Shown: positions 63,230-64,000 of the stretch, one piece after another
Layout: every line of letters begins with the position of its first letter
How positions within the stretch are numbered: position 1 is the stretch's first letter
Assembly (NCBI GenBank): GCA_044222195.1
Contig: JBGANS010000020.1
Coordinates: 1 to 64,000 of the forward strand
Length of the DNA stretch: 64,000 nucleotides
Direction of reading: 5' to 3'
Origin: JAHBXE01 sp044222195
Lineage (GTDB): Bacteria > Planctomycetota > Phycisphaerae > Phycisphaerales > UBA1924
Program-made: the position numbers and the translations under genes
Notes under the pieces: generated by a model
What the model was told of the DNA's origin: nothing
The model's input: only the letters and a program-made list of their open reading frames with translations
Database searches by the model: none

Positions 63230-64000
63230 GTGCAGACTTCCGTGAACAAGGTTACGCCGGAGGCGGGTGCGCGGTGGGATGACGCCGAGCTGTCCAATCC
63301 GCACGTGCACGCCGAGAAAGCGAGCAAAGTTCGCGGCATGTTCGGCGCGATCGCGCGGAGCTATGACCTGAACAACCGGCTGCACTCGCTGGGCCGGGAC
63401 CAGGCGTGGCGGAGGCGGGCGGTGCGCGAGGCGGGCGTGCGGGCGGGGGATGTGGTGATCGATGTCGCCTGCGGGACGGGGGACTTGACGGAGTTGTTCG
63501 GGAAGTCGGAGGCCGGGAAAGTGATCGGTGTGGACTTCACGCCGGAGATGCTGTCGATTGCGAGGGAGAAGATCGGGCGGAGAGCGGCGGGGGTTCGGGA
63601 GAAGGTGACGTACCGGGAGGGGGATGCGCAGGCGCTGGAGCTTGGGGATGCTTCGGCGGATGTGGTGTCGATTGCGTTTGGGATCAGGAATGTGGCTTCG
63701 CCGGAGAGGGCGGTTGGTGAGTTTGCGCGGGTGCTGAAGCCGGGGGGGCGGCTGGTGATTCTGGAGTTTGGGCGGCCGCGGCGGGGGCCGGCGCGGTGGC
63801 TGAATGATTTCTATTGCGGGTGGGTGATGCCGCGAACGGCGACGATGATCAGCGGGGATCGGAGCGGGGCGTACCGGTATCTTCCGAAGAGCGTGGGGAC
63901 GTTCATGGAGAGGGCGGAGATGTGCGCGATGATGGAGCGGGCGGAGTTCACGCGGGTGAGGGCGGTGGGGCTGACGTTTGGAATCTGCGTGTGCTACGTG
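63230..64000 (+). CDS. menG: UbiE/MenG methyltransferase (3' end cut by window)
   Basis: C-methyltransferase of the UbiE/MenG family, last step of menaquinone (or ubiquinone) synthesis. GMFGAIARSYDLNNRLHSLG opens the family, VIDVACGTGDLTELF is the SAM motif, then VIGVDFTPEMLSIAREKI, DADVVSIAFGIRNVASPERAV, ARVLKPGGRLVILEFGRP. 257 codons are visible; the stop lies beyond the window, though the family end (TFGICVCY) is nearly reached. Start is GTG 63230 or GTG 63242, both with a 20-residue extension before the family start. Planctomycetes use menaquinone, so MenG is the more probable name (inference). Confidence 0.9.
   Translation, partial: MQTSVNKVTPEAGARWDDAELSNPHVHAEKASKVRGMFGAIARSYDLNNRLHSLGRDQAWRRRAVREAGVRAGDVVIDVACGTGDLTELFGKSEAGKVIGVDFTPEMLSIAREKIGRRAAGVREKVTYREGDAQALELGDASADVVSIAFGIRNVASPERAVGEFARVLKPGGRLVILEFGRPRRGPARWLNDFYCGWVMPRTATMISGDRSGAYRYLPKSVGTFMERAEMCAMMERAEFTRVRAVGLTFGICVCYV

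Overview
The window looks like a chromosomal segment of a high-GC planctomycete, most likely from the class Phycisphaerae. The signs are an exported RCC1-like protein with a C-terminal GC-type dockerin-like tail, exported proteins built from GACC...C...C Cys units, a short VPAP...RRRR (PEP-CTERM-like) sorting tail, a prepilin-type protein with AFTLIELLVVIAIIALL, and several membrane proteins ending in a CPxCGxDL...CxxCGW zinc ribbon. This placement rests on protein character only; there is no rRNA or tRNA gene in the window. I see no insertion sequence, prophage, CRISPR array or integrase, so this is a core-type, densely packed region. Both ends cut a gene.

Layout. 1-12.9 kb: exported proteins (Cys-repeat giant, calpain-like protease with EF-hand, DUF1579, HtrA-like protease, a lipoprotein related to the flagellar rod protein FlgG, a W-repeat protein) mixed with housekeeping genes rhlE, trpF, aroK and efp and a GT4 glycosyltransferase. 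13-23 kb: dnaK, a methyltransferase, a three-gene arsR-SRPBCC-dinB operon, queF, a TPR lipoprotein coupled to nfo, an SDR, and glutamate dehydrogenase. 23-34 kb: a receiver-like protein, the RCC1/dockerin protein, rpsA, lipoproteins, DUF488, and gyrA. 34-40 kb: a STAS protein and a SpoIIE-type phosphatase (possible partner switch), a MacB/LolD-type ATPase, DUF192 coupled to gluQ, pterin dehydratase, HNH nuclease. 40-52 kb: a GMC oxidoreductase fused to a membrane zinc-ribbon protein, followed by an unfused copy; citrate synthase; a coupled pair of M14 carboxypeptidase paralogues of which the first has lost its catalytic residues; a GT39-like membrane protein; a GNAT. 52-64 kb: lipoprotein, third zinc-ribbon protein coupled to plsC, rarA coupled to 5-formyl-THF cyclo-ligase, LysM/L,D-transpeptidase, a half-length aldehyde dehydrogenase, prepilin, GT87, zf-TFIIB protein, M19 dipeptidase, M48 protease, and the start of a UbiE/MenG methyltransferase.

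How genes work together. queF (queuosine precursor) and gluQ (modifies Q34 of tRNA-Asp) act in the same tRNA modification route although 20 kb apart. Stop/start overlaps of ATGA or GTGA type link nfo-TPR, gluQ-DUF192, plsC-zinc ribbon, rarA-fthC, SRPBCC-dinB and the two M14 proteins. Many convergent genes overlap at their 3' ends.

The strongest candidates for something new are (1) the active/inactive M14 peptidase pair, (2) the GMC oxidoreductase/zinc-ribbon fusion beside its unfused twin, and (3) a recurring arrangement in which a TANNNT -10-like hexamer lies 5-8 nt before the start codon of genes with no Shine-Dalgarno, suggesting widespread leaderless mRNAs.
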